Of a stretch of DNA of 23,376 nucleotides, positions 15,009 through 21,866 are shown piece after piece. The DNA is from Melaminivora alkalimesophila (GTDB taxonomy: Bacteria; Pseudomonadota; Gammaproteobacteria; Burkholderiales; Burkholderiaceae_C), in contig NZ_ALEE01000473.1 of the NCBI RefSeq assembly GCF_000282995.1, forward strand, positions 1 through 23,376. The letters run 5' to 3'. Position 1 is the stretch's first letter. Every line of letters begins with the position of its first letter. Below the pieces are notes generated by a model. That model searched no databases. It was not told where the DNA came from and saw nothing but the letters and a program-made list of their open reading frames with translations. Position numbers and translations under genes: made by a program.

Positions 15009-15854
15009 TTACTGACGCGCGGTGCGGACGTTCTTGGGCATCGCCTGCGGGTGGCTGGTGCGCCAGGGGTTGATGTCCAGGCCCCCGCGGCGCGTGTAGC
15101 GCGCATACACCTCCAGTTTGATGGGCTTGCAGCGCGTCCACAGGTCCATGAAGATGCGTTCCACACACTGCTCATGGAATTCGTTGTGGTTGCGAAAGCT
15201 GACGATGTATTGCAGCAGGCCTTCCTGGTCTATCTGCGGGCCGGTGTAGCGAATCTGCACGCTGCCCCAGTCGGGCTGGCCGGTCACCAGGCAGTTGCTC
15301 TTGAGCAGGTGGCTCACCAGCGTCTCGGTCACCGGGGCCTCGTCATGGCGGGCGGCCAGCAGCTCGGGCGCGGGCTGGTAGCGCGTGCATTCCACGTCCA
15401 GGCGGTCCAGCAGCAGGCCGTCCAGCTCGTGGATGGGCTCGCGGTCGAAGGCCTCGGGCAGCAGCAGCGTCACGCCCACGGTGCCAGGGTGCTCAGCGCC
15501 GCGCCACACGGCCTCGCTCACGTCGGCGCGGATGCGTGTGCGCACTTCGGCCTCACTGGCAAAGCGGGTGTTGTTGAAGCTGTTCAGGTACAGCTTGAAC
15601 GACTTGCTCTCGACGATGTGGGGCGTCTCGCAGGGAACGGTGATGTGGGCGAGGGCCACCTGCGGCTTGCCGCGCAGGTTGAGCCAGGACAGCTCGAACG
15701 CCGTCCACAGGTCCGCGCCGAAGAAGGGGGCGCTGCCGTCGATGCCGATCTCGGCGCGCTTGTCCGCGCGCGGGATGGGAAACAGCAGCGACGCGTCGTA
15801 CTGGTCGGCATAGGCCGAGGCCTTGCCGAGCTGGGAGTGTTCCGGGGTGTTCAT
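15009..15854 (-). CDS. queF: NADPH-dependent 7-cyano-7-deazaguanine reductase (preQ0 reductase)
   Basis: A 281-residue enzyme of the long (E. coli-type) QueF form, which reduces the nitrile preQ0 to preQ1 in queuosine tRNA modification. The NADPH-binding motif [17 protein letters not shown] starts at about residue 82. Catalytic Cys188 is in [21 protein letters not shown], which also holds the acid Asp195. [10 protein letters not shown] at about 226-235 has the His-Glu substrate-binding residues. E. coli QueF has 282 residues with the equivalent cysteine at 190, so length and spacing match. The ATG at 15854 is the only sensible start, although no Shine-Dalgarno is seen. Other queuosine genes (queC, D, E) are not in the window. 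A family A hairpin lies just upstream, separating it from the oxygenase gene, so it may have its own promoter. Confidence 0.96.
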   Translation of the reverse strand: MNTPEHSQLGKASAYADQYDASLLFPIPRADKRAEIGIDGSAPFFGADLWTAFELSWLNLRGKPQVALAHITVPCETPHIVESKSFKLYLNSFNNTRFASEAEVRTRIRADVSEAVWRGAEHPGTVGVTLLLPEAFDREPIHELDGLLLDRLDVECTRYQPAPELLAARHDEAPVTETLVSHLLKSNCLVTGQPDWGSVQIRYTGPQIDQEGLLQYIVSFRNHNEFHEQCVERIFMDLWTRCKPIKLEVYARYTRRGGLDINPWRTSHPQAMPKNVRTARQ

Positions 15855-15873
15855 TGTGTGCTATGGATTGGAT

Positions 15874-15908
15874 AGCTGCTGGCGCTTGTCGAATAAGCGC
15901 TAGCGGCC
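15874..15908 (+). repeat. Intergenic hairpin element, family A, copy 2
   Basis: The left arm AGCTGCTGGCGCTT is identical to copy 1. The loop is GTCGAAT and the right arm AAGCGCTAGCGGCC. Thirteen of 14 positions pair, two of them as G-U. It sits between the oxygenase stop (15913) and the queF start (15854), both minus-strand genes, so its orientation is opposite to their transcription. Confidence 0.8.
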
Positions 15909-15912
15909 CATT

Positions 15913-16782
15913 TCATTTGAATTCCCGTTCGCGCAGCCATTTGGTGGCGATCCACTTCTCGCCCTCGATCACCGAGGCGCCGCCGTGCAGCGTGCGCGTG
16001 CTGGGGTGGGGCCGTTCGTAGCTGAAGAACACCGCATTGCCCTGGCGCGGCGCCACTTCCAGGGGCACGTCGGGGAAGGTGGTGCCGCCGCCCTTGAGCG
16101 GGTTGTTCAGGTAGATCACCAGCGTTGCCACGCGCTGGCCGCCGCGGCGCACGATGGTGGAGGTGCCGGGCTGGTCGGGGTCGAAGTAGTCGTAGTGCGG
16201 CTTGTATTCCGCGCCGGGGCGGTAGTGCAGCACCTGCAGGCCTTCGCCGTTCTGGATGGGCCAGCGCACCAGGCGGGCGATGCGCTCTTCCAGCCGCTGC
16301 ACCACGGGCGTCTCGCCGCGCTGAAAGAACATGCCGTCGCTGGTGCGGTCCGCGTTCACCTCTTCGCCGCCGGTGGTGGTCTGCACGGTGAGCGAGCGTG
16401 CCATGCGTGGCTGTGCGGCATCGATGATGGCCTGGCATTCCTCGGGCGACAGCAGGTTGCCGAACAGCACCACGCGCGGGTGGGCCATCGACATCAGCAC
16501 CTCGACCTGGCGGTCGCCCACGTCGATGAAGAGCGGCGCGTCGGCGATGTCGGGCTCGGGCACCGGCACGGCGGGCGGCAGGCCTTGCGGCTGCGCCGCG
16601 CCGTCCAGATGCGCACGCAGTACCTCCTCCACCGCGCGCACGGCAACGCTATCGGCCCAGCCCGCGTTGCGCATGGCCTCGATCAGTGCGGGCGTGGCGA
16701 TGCCGGCGCCGGACTGGTCGAGGATCCACTGGCGCAGCTCGGGCGTAACGGACTGGGAGGAGGCGAAGCTGTGATCGGGCAT
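15913..16782 (-). CDS. Fe(II)/2-oxoglutarate-dependent oxygenase, prolyl 4-hydroxylase-like
   Basis: A 289-residue protein. The C-terminal domain, about 100-289, has the double-stranded beta-helix oxygenase motif: His196-x-Asp198 in KPHYDYFDPD and His266 in RTLHGGAS bind iron. Lys276 in EGEKWIATKW, ten residues after the last histidine, would bind 2-oxoglutarate. All four residues are present, so it should be active. The N-terminal 60 residues are helical and look like a small separate domain (ELRQWILDQSGAGIATPALI). A proline-rich linker follows. Bacterial members hydroxylate prolyl residues of proteins such as EF-Tu, or small molecules, and the target here is unknown. The ATG at 16782 was chosen because upstream sequence in this frame overlaps the next gene and is arginine/alanine-rich nonsense. 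The start is 23 bases after the stop of the 128-residue gene, indicating an operon. Confidence 0.88.
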   Translation of the reverse strand: MPDHSFASSQSVTPELRQWILDQSGAGIATPALIEAMRNAGWADSVAVRAVEEVLRAHLDGAAQPQGLPPAVPVPEPDIADAPLFIDVGDRQVEVLMSMAHPRVVLFGNLLSPEECQAIIDAAQPRMARSLTVQTTTGGEEVNADRTSDGMFFQRGETPVVQRLEERIARLVRWPIQNGEGLQVLHYRPGAEYKPHYDYFDPDQPGTSTIVRRGGQRVATLVIYLNNPLKGGGTTFPDVPLEVAPRQGNAVFFSYERPHPSTRTLHGGASVIEGEKWIATKWLREREFK

Positions 16783-16805
16783 GGGCTTTCGTTGGGGCAG
16801 GGGTT

Positions 16806-17192
16806 TCAGGTGCGCTTGAGGCCCAGCACCTGCAGTTCGGCATCGCTCAAGCGCGACAGCACGTCGCTGCGCAGCGTCTGCAGGCGCTGGTGGTGGCGAA
16901 AGTCCAGGTCTACACCCTGCAGCGGCTGCACGCCGTCGGACGCGAGCGCATACGCCTCGCCGGCCGTCTCGTTCACCAGCAGCCACATGCGCCGCACCTG
17001 GCCTCGCTGGCCGCCATGCGTGTGCTGGGCGGCAAACGCCTCCGCGTCGGCGCGCCGCGTGAAGGTGGCTTTCAGGAATTCTTCGCGCATGAACGTGATC
17101 CACACGCCCCAGCCTTCGCGCACGGTGGCCTCGAAGGGCTGGTCGATGGCTTGGGTGGCGGGGTAGTGCGCGGTTTCGACGGCGTGGTTCAT
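16806..17192 (-). CDS. Protein of unknown function, 128 residues
   Basis: I do not recognise this family. The predicted product begins MNHAVETAHYPATQAIDQPF, has no signal peptide or membrane helix, and is probably cytoplasmic. The middle, about 25-60, reads GWGVWITFMREEFLKATFTRR followed by ADAEAFAAQH and looks like an alternating beta-alpha fold. WLLVNETAGEAYALASDGVQ continues with strand-like pattern, and the last 35 residues (HHQRLQTLRSDVLSRLSDAE) look helical. Its coding support is the ordinary amino-acid composition and the tight packing: 31 bases after yaaA and 23 bases before the oxygenase, all co-directional. No Shine-Dalgarno is obvious at the ATG. A longer in-frame version would overlap yaaA and begin with low-complexity sequence, so it was not used. 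It may work with the oxygenase, but that is only context. Confidence 0.75.
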   Translation of the reverse strand: MNHAVETAHYPATQAIDQPFEATVREGWGVWITFMREEFLKATFTRRADAEAFAAQHTHGGQRGQVRRMWLLVNETAGEAYALASDGVQPLQGVDLDFRHHQRLQTLRSDVLSRLSDAELQVLGLKRT

Positions 17193-17223
17193 GGGGGGCG
17201 TCCAGGAAAGGAGGGGAACCTGT

Positions 17224-18012
17224 CTAGCTGCCGGCGGCGTGGCGGCGGAACACGAGCCGGTCGGGCTGGGACGAGGCCGGGTGGAAAGCATAGCCTTCCA
17301 GGTCGAATTCCTCCAGCCGCCGCGGGGTGGCCGCGCGCTGCTGAATGGCCCAGCGCGCCATCAGGCCGCGCGCGCGCTTGGCGTAGAAGCTGATGATCTT
17401 GTACTGGCCGGCCTTGTGGTCCTCGAACACGCATTCGATCACGCGCGCCTTGAGCACCTTGCGGTCCACGGACTTGAAGTACTCCTGCGAAGCCAGGTTG
17501 ACCACCACCGGCGTGGCGTCCGCGGCCAGGCGCTGGTTCAGGTGTTCGGCGATGCGCGCGCCCCAGAACTGGTAGAGGTTGGCGCCGGCATCGGTCGCCA
17601 GGCGCGTGCCCATCTCCAGGCGATAGGGCTGCATGCGGTCCAGCGGCCGCAGCACACCGTACAGGCCGCTCAGGATGGCGACATGCTGCTGCGCCCACTG
17701 CAGGTCTTCGAGGGAGAGCGACTGTGCCTGCAGCCCTTCGTACACGTCGCCGTTGAAGGCCATCACCGCCTGGCGCGCGTTGGCGGCCGTGAAGCGCGGC
17801 TGCCAGGCCGCATAGCGCGCCACGTTGAGGGCGGCCAGCGGGTCGCTGATCGACATCAGCGCGGCCACTTCCTGCGGCGACTTCTCGCGCAGCACCGCGA
17901 TCAGGCGCTGTGCGTCGGGCACGAACGCGGGCAGCGTGTGCGGCAGGCCGGCGGGCAGGGGGGTGTCGTAGTCCAGCGACTTGGCGGGCGACAGCAGGAA
18001 CAGCACGGTCAT
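17224..18012 (-). CDS. yaaA: Peroxide-stress protein YaaA (DUF328/UPF0246)
   Basis: A 262-residue cytoplasmic protein matching E. coli YaaA (258 residues) along its length: [16 protein letters not shown] at the N-terminus, [86 protein letters not shown] and [16 protein letters not shown]. In E. coli it is induced by OxyR during hydrogen peroxide stress and lowers free intracellular iron, limiting Fenton damage; it also binds DNA. The start is ATG at 18012, with GGGAG very close upstream. An in-frame TTG at 18021 is a less likely alternative. It is the first gene of a probable operon with the unknown gene and the Fe(II) oxygenase. No OxyR site could be identified by eye. Confidence 0.94.
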   Translation of the reverse strand: MTVLFLLSPAKSLDYDTPLPAGLPHTLPAFVPDAQRLIAVLREKSPQEVAALMSISDPLAALNVARYAAWQPRFTAANARQAVMAFNGDVYEGLQAQSLSLEDLQWAQQHVAILSGLYGVLRPLDRMQPYRLEMGTRLATDAGANLYQFWGARIAEHLNQRLAADATPVVVNLASQEYFKSVDRKVLKARVIECVFEDHKAGQYKIISFYAKRARGLMARWAIQQRAATPRRLEEFDLEGYAFHPASSQPDRLVFRRHAAGS

Positions 18013-18052
18013 TACTCCCAATGTGCGAGCTGCCGTGGCTATCAGCTGAATA

Positions 18053-18087
18053 TGCCTCTAAGGCTTATCCATCAAGCGCCAGCAGCT
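18053..18087 (-). repeat. Intergenic hairpin element, family A, copy 3 (degenerate)
   Basis: Read on the minus strand, the left arm AGCTGCTGGCGCTT is again identical, the loop is GATGGAT, and the right arm has decayed to AAGCCTTAGAGGCA. Eleven of 14 positions still pair if G-U is allowed. It lies between the rne terminator and the yaaA start, in the direction of their transcription. Confidence 0.7.
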
Positions 18088-18109
18088 CATTTATCGATAG
18101 CGTAAACGC

Positions 18110-18134
18110 CACCGGGGGCATGATGCCCCCGGTG
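18110..18134 (-). terminator. Strong hairpin after rne, probable transcription terminator
   Basis: CACCGGGGGCA and TGCCCCCGGTG form a perfect 11-base stem around a three-base loop, 18 bases after the rne stop codon. On the minus strand only a short T-run (GTTTA) follows, so termination may be partial or the hairpin may guard the rne 3' end. Confidence 0.7.
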
Positions 18135-18152
18135 TTCTGCCATGGCGCGGGC

Positions 18153-21100
18153 TTAGGCGGCCGCGTTGTCCTGGTCGAACGGCAGCTGCATCGCACCCAG
18201 GTCGCGGCGGGTTTCCACCAGCACCAGCGGACCTTCATCCAGCACCACCACGGGCGCGCGCTCGCGCGGCACGTGGACGGGCTTGGGCTCGGCCGCAATC
18301 GCGGCCTGCGCGGCGGCGATCTTCTGGGCGTCGGAATTCACCCATTGCAGGCCCGAAGCCTGCGCCACCTGCTGCAGCGTGTCCACGGGCAGCGTGAATG
18401 CCTGCACGCGCGGCATGCCGCCGGTTGCCGGCGCTACCGCGGTGGCAGCCGGAGCCGGTGCGGGCACAGGTGCCGCTGCAACGGGCGCGGGCGCCGGTGC
18501 GGGGGCTGCCACGGCGGCCGGGGGCGGCGTCACTGCGGCAGCGGCTTCGGACGCGGCCTGCGGCGTTGCCGCCGGGGCAGATGCCGGAGCGGAGGCGAAA
18601 TAGCTGCGGCGTGCGGGGGCGGAGTCTTCCTCGGCCGCCGCAGCGGGAGCGGGGAGGTCCAGGTCCATCAGCGGCGCGGCAGGCGCTTCGGCATCGGCAC
18701 CGGTGGCGCTGGCCTCGGCATTGCGCGGGCTGCGCTCGCCACGTTCGCGGCGGTCGCGTCCATAGCGGTCGCGCGAACGGCGCTCGCGGCGCTCCTCGCC
18801 GGCGGGGGCTTCGGCGCCGGACGTACCAACTTCAGCGCCGGACAGGTCCAGGTCCGGCAATGCGGCCAGGGGCGCAGTGTCGGCAAAGTCGGCGCCAGCG
18901 GCGGGGGCGTTGGCGTCGATGGTGCGCGGGCCGCGTTCGCGGCGCTCGCCGCCGCGCTCACGGCGCTCGCCTCGTTCACCCCGTTCGCGGCGTTCACCGC
19001 GCTCGCCGGTGCGTGCCGAGCGCTCCTCGGTCACTGCCACGTCGGCATCGGTCGTGACCGGGGTGTTGGCCGGGTCGGCCGCAGACTGCATGGGCGGCTG
19101 TGCGTTGCGCTCACCGCGCTCGCGGCCGCCACGGCCTTCGCGCGGCTCGCGGCGGCTCTCGCCTTCCGCGCGCTCGCCACGGCGTTCGCCGTCGCGGCCA
19201 TTGCGTGGCTCACGCGGTTCGCGGTTCTCGCGGCCCTCGGCGCTGCGCTCGCCGCCACGGCCTTCGCCACGGCGGCCGCGGCCTTCGCCGCCTTCGCGGT
19301 TGCCATTGCGCTCACCGCCACGCTCGCCGCTGCGTTCACCAGTGCGTTCGCCACGGCGACCGCCGCGCTCACCGCGACGCCCTTCGCCGCGTGCGCCGGG
19401 TTCCGCGGGCGTCTGCGCGGGGGCGGCCACAGGTGCGGGCGCGGGTGCGGCGCCAAAGCCGAACAGGCTCTTGATCCATGCGAAGAAGCCCTGCTCGGGC
19501 GCAGGTGCGGCGGCCGGGCGCTGGGGCGCAGGCGTGGGGGCCGTTGCCGGGCGCTGCTGGCCCTGGCCCTGCGGGCGCGTGGCGCCGCGGGCGGCGCCTT
19601 CGGGGCGCGGCTCGGCCACAGGGGCCGGTGCGTCGGGCAACACGCCCTTGATCACGGGCGTCTGCTTGTTGGTGGGCTCCTGCGAGCGGCGCGTGACCTT
19701 GGTCTGGTCTTCCTCCACGTCGGCCAGCTTGTAGCTGGCGTCCAGGTTTTCCAGGCGCGGGTCGTCGTGCTTGAGGCGCTCGAGCCGGTAGTGCGGCGTG
19801 GCGAGCGACTTGTTCGGGATCAGCACCACGGAGACGCGCTGCTTGAGCTCGATCTTGGCGATCTCGGTGCGCTTTTCGTTCAGCAGGAAGCTCGCGACCT
19901 CCACCGGCACCTGGCAATGCACGCCGGCCGTGTTGTCCTTCATGCACTCTTCCTGGATCATGCGCAGCATCTGCAGCGCAAAGCCTTCCGTGTCGCGCAC
20001 GTGGCCGGTGCCGTCGCACAGCGGGCAGCGGATGTGCGCGCCCTCGGACAGCGAAGGCTTCAGGCGCTGGCGGCTCATCTCCAGCAGGCCGAACTTGCTG
20101 ATCGAGCCCAGTTGCACGCGGGCGCGGTCCTGGCGCAGCGCCTCGCGCAGGCGCTGCTCCACCTCGCGGCGGTTCTTCGACTCCTCCATGTCGATGAAGT
20201 CGATGACGATCAGCCCGCCCAGGTCGCGCAGGCGCATCTGGCGCGCCACCTCGTCGGCGGCCTCCAGGTTGGTGCGCGTGGCGGTCTCCTCGATGTCGCC
20301 GCCCTTGATGGCGCGCGCCGAGTTCACGTCCACGCTGACCAGCGCCTCGGTGTGGTCGATCACGATGGCGCCGCCCGACGGCAGCGTCACGGTGCGCGAG
20401 TAGGCCGACTCGATCTGGTGCTCGATCTGGAAGCGCGAGAACAGCGGCGCGTCGTCGCGGTAGCGTTTCACCTTGGACGCGTGCTCGGGCATGACGTGCT
20501 GCATGAACTGCTGCGCCTGCTCGTAGATGTCGTCGGTGTCGATCAGGATGTCGCCGATGTCGCTGTTGAAGTAGTCGCGGATCGCGCGGATCACCAGGCT
20601 CGATTCCTGGTAGATCAGGAAGGCGCCCTTGCCGGCCTTGGCGGCGCCGTCGATGGCGTTCCAGAGCTTGAGCAGGTAGTTCAGATCCCACTGCAGCTCG
20701 GGCGCGGTGCGACCGATGCCGGCGGTGCGCGCGATGATGCTCATGCCCTTGGGGTATTCGAGCTGGTCCATCGCCTCCTTCAGCTCGGCGCGGTCCTCAC
20801 CCTCGATGCGCCGCGAGACGCCGCCGCCGCGCGGGTTGTTGGGCATCAGCACCACGTAGCGGCCGGCCAGGCTGATGAAGGTGGTGAGCGCCGCGCCCTT
20901 GTTGCCGCGCTCTTCCTTGTCCACCTGGACGATCAGTTCCTGGCCTTCCTTGATGGCCTCGCTGATGCGCGCCTGCGACGGCGAGACGCCCTCGGCGAAG
21001 TACTGCTTGGAGATTTCCTTGAAGGGCAGGAAGCCGTGGCGGTCCTCGCCGTAATCGACAAAGCAGGCCTCCAGCGAGGGCTCGACGCGCGTCACCACGG

Positions 21101-21230
21101 CCTTGTAGATGTTGCCCTTGCGCTGCTCGCGCCCTTCGATCTCGATCTCGTAGTCCAGCAGCTTCTGGCCGTCCACGATGGCCAGGCGCCGCTCCTCGGG
21201 CTGCGTGGCGTTGATGAGCATCCGCTTCAT
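18153..21230 (-). CDS. rne: Ribonuclease E
   Basis: A 1025-residue endoribonuclease for mRNA decay and rRNA/tRNA processing (E. coli: 1061). The catalytic half has an S1 region (GNIYKAVVTRVEPSLEACFV, about 39-58), catalytic Asp301 in VDVNSARAIKG and Asp344 in IVIDFIDME (E. coli D303 and D346), and the zinc link Cys402-Cys405 in RCPLCDGTGH. A likely membrane-binding amphipathic helix, EQGFFAWIKSLFGFG, lies near residue 580. The non-catalytic half is low-complexity: Arg/Glu/Gly-rich blocks at about 612-709, 737-770 and 811-838, probably RNA-binding, then an Ala/Pro linker. The terminal stretch ASGLQWVNSDAQKI looks like a conserved microdomain. The start at 21230 follows GAAGGA with a nine-base gap. 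The leader is long and structured, and in E. coli the rne leader mediates autoregulation. A strong hairpin follows the gene. Confidence 0.97.
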   Translation of the reverse strand: MKRMLINATQPEERRLAIVDGQKLLDYEIEIEGREQRKGNIYKAVVTRVEPSLEACFVDYGEDRHGFLPFKEISKQYFAEGVSPSQARISEAIKEGQELIVQVDKEERGNKGAALTTFISLAGRYVVLMPNNPRGGGVSRRIEGEDRAELKEAMDQLEYPKGMSIIARTAGIGRTAPELQWDLNYLLKLWNAIDGAAKAGKGAFLIYQESSLVIRAIRDYFNSDIGDILIDTDDIYEQAQQFMQHVMPEHASKVKRYRDDAPLFSRFQIEHQIESAYSRTVTLPSGGAIVIDHTEALVSVDVNSARAIKGGDIEETATRTNLEAADEVARQMRLRDLGGLIVIDFIDMEESKNRREVEQRLREALRQDRARVQLGSISKFGLLEMSRQRLKPSLSEGAHIRCPLCDGTGHVRDTEGFALQMLRMIQEECMKDNTAGVHCQVPVEVASFLLNEKRTEIAKIELKQRVSVVLIPNKSLATPHYRLERLKHDDPRLENLDASYKLADVEEDQTKVTRRSQEPTNKQTPVIKGVLPDAPAPVAEPRPEGAARGATRPQGQGQQRPATAPTPAPQRPAAAPAPEQGFFAWIKSLFGFGAAPAPAPVAAPAQTPAEPGARGEGRRGERGGRRGERTGERSGERGGERNGNREGGEGRGRRGEGRGGERSAEGRENREPREPRNGRDGERRGERAEGESRREPREGRGGRERGERNAQPPMQSAADPANTPVTTDADVAVTEERSARTGERGERRERGERGERRERGGERRERGPRTIDANAPAAGADFADTAPLAALPDLDLSGAEVGTSGAEAPAGEERRERRSRDRYGRDRRERGERSPRNAEASATGADAEAPAAPLMDLDLPAPAAAAEEDSAPARRSYFASAPASAPAATPQAASEAAAAVTPPPAAVAAPAPAPAPVAAAPVPAPAPAATAVAPATGGMPRVQAFTLPVDTLQQVAQASGLQWVNSDAQKIAAAQAAIAAEPKPVHVPRERAPVVVLDEGPLVLVETRRDLGAMQLPFDQDNAAA
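18719..19397 (-). repeat. Low-complexity coding repeats in the RNase E C-terminal half
   Basis: Three blocks, at 19104-19397, 18921-19022 and 18719-18801, repeat short units encoding RGER, GERRER and GGER with varying synonymous codons (cgc/cgt/cgg, gag/gaa). The codon variation suggests selection for the Arg/Glu pattern rather than recent DNA slippage alone. Confidence 0.7.
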
Positions 21231-21700
21231 TGATGCGTTTCCTTCGTTGTCTTGCGTATCCATGCGCCGGGGCAGGGGGCCACAGGGGGCCATGCACAGG
21301 CGTCATCACCGGCCCTTCGGGAAGGGCCCAAGATGCCGGGGCGGACGCGCCGAAACGGACGGGACGACGGATGCCTTCGGGCTGCGCGAAAAAGGCGCAG
21401 GCACGGGGCGCCTGCGCGGGGCTCAACAGCCGCGCAAGCGAAGAGGAGGGGCGTGGATGGGGGCGAGGCGCAGCGTGCGCCGCCACGCGACCGGGGGTCG
21501 CGCGGGGGGCACGGTGCGGGTGGGCACAGCCGCGGGCACGCATGGCCAGGGCAGGAGCTCACGCCCCCGCCACAGCGACACGATCCATGCCAGAAGCAGC
21601 CCCATGATTTCGCTTTGATCCGCCGGGCACCGTGCCTTGCAGAGAGGCAAGACAGGCACGGGAAGGCCGGCGCCGACCTGAGATATCCGTATTCAGTGTT
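21231..21700 (-). promoter_or_regulatory. Long structured 5' leader of rne
   Basis: No convincing gene lies in this stretch. Four hairpins are visible: GGCCCTTC/GAAGGGCC (21311-21328), the terminator-like stem at 21395-21417, CGCGACC/GGTCGCG (21486-21502), and a bulged stem CCGTGCC/GGCACGG with inner TTGC/GCAA (21630-21661). The only A/T-rich patch that could hold an rne promoter is 21680-21705, implying a leader of roughly 440 bases. E. coli rne also has a long leader that lets RNase E control its own mRNA. A similar role here is inference. Confidence 0.55.
21389..21417 (-). terminator. Terminator-like hairpin inside the rne leader (possible attenuator)
   Basis: Read on the minus strand, GCGCAGGC and GCCTGCGC form a perfect eight-base GC stem with a seven-base loop, followed by one C and then TTTTT. 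This is the layout of an intrinsic terminator, placed about 160 bases before the rne start codon. Confidence 0.5.
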
Positions 21701-21824
21701 TCGATGAGTCAGCCCGCCGTGCGCCGTGCGCGGCAGCCGGGAGAGGCGGCAGAAGGCCGCTCCGGAATGCGCACGACGCCCGTTGGCATCGACCAGCCTG
21801 CGCAGCGAACCGGGCCACGTCCGT

Positions 21825-21830
21825 TAAAAT
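21825..21830 (+). promoter_or_regulatory. rluC: Possible -10 element of rluC
   Basis: TAAAAT (in GTTAAAATCC) is a good -10-like hexamer in GC-rich sequence and would start transcription about 30 bases before the rluC start at 21867. The expected -35 position has no good match. Confidence 0.4.
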
Positions 21831-21866
21831 CCAGACGGATCAACCACTTACACATTCGTCGCGCAG

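Noticed and set aside
13438..15168. 576-codon minus-strand frame opposite the chemoreceptor
   Set aside because: It overlaps aer and the end of queF, is His/Gln/Arg-rich and has no domain.
16783..17103. N-terminal extension of the oxygenase
   Set aside because: The added residues are the out-of-frame reading of the 128-residue gene. The ATG at 16782 begins family-like sequence.
18719..19397. CRISPR-like or tandem DNA array
   Set aside because: The repeats are short, irregular and in frame inside rne, encode Arg/Glu units, and lack unique spacers.
17910..21233. 1107-codon open frame on the plus strand opposite rne
   Set aside because: It has alanine/arginine/histidine-rich low complexity, no recognisable domain, and overlaps a certain gene along its length. 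High GC at third codon positions keeps the opposite frame free of stops.
21423..21605. Small minus-strand frame in the rne leader beginning MGLLLAWIVSLWRGRELLPW
   Set aside because: The hydrophobic start is tempting as a leader peptide, but there is no Shine-Dalgarno. The rest is proline/arginine-rich and overlaps hairpins, as chance frames in this sequence do.
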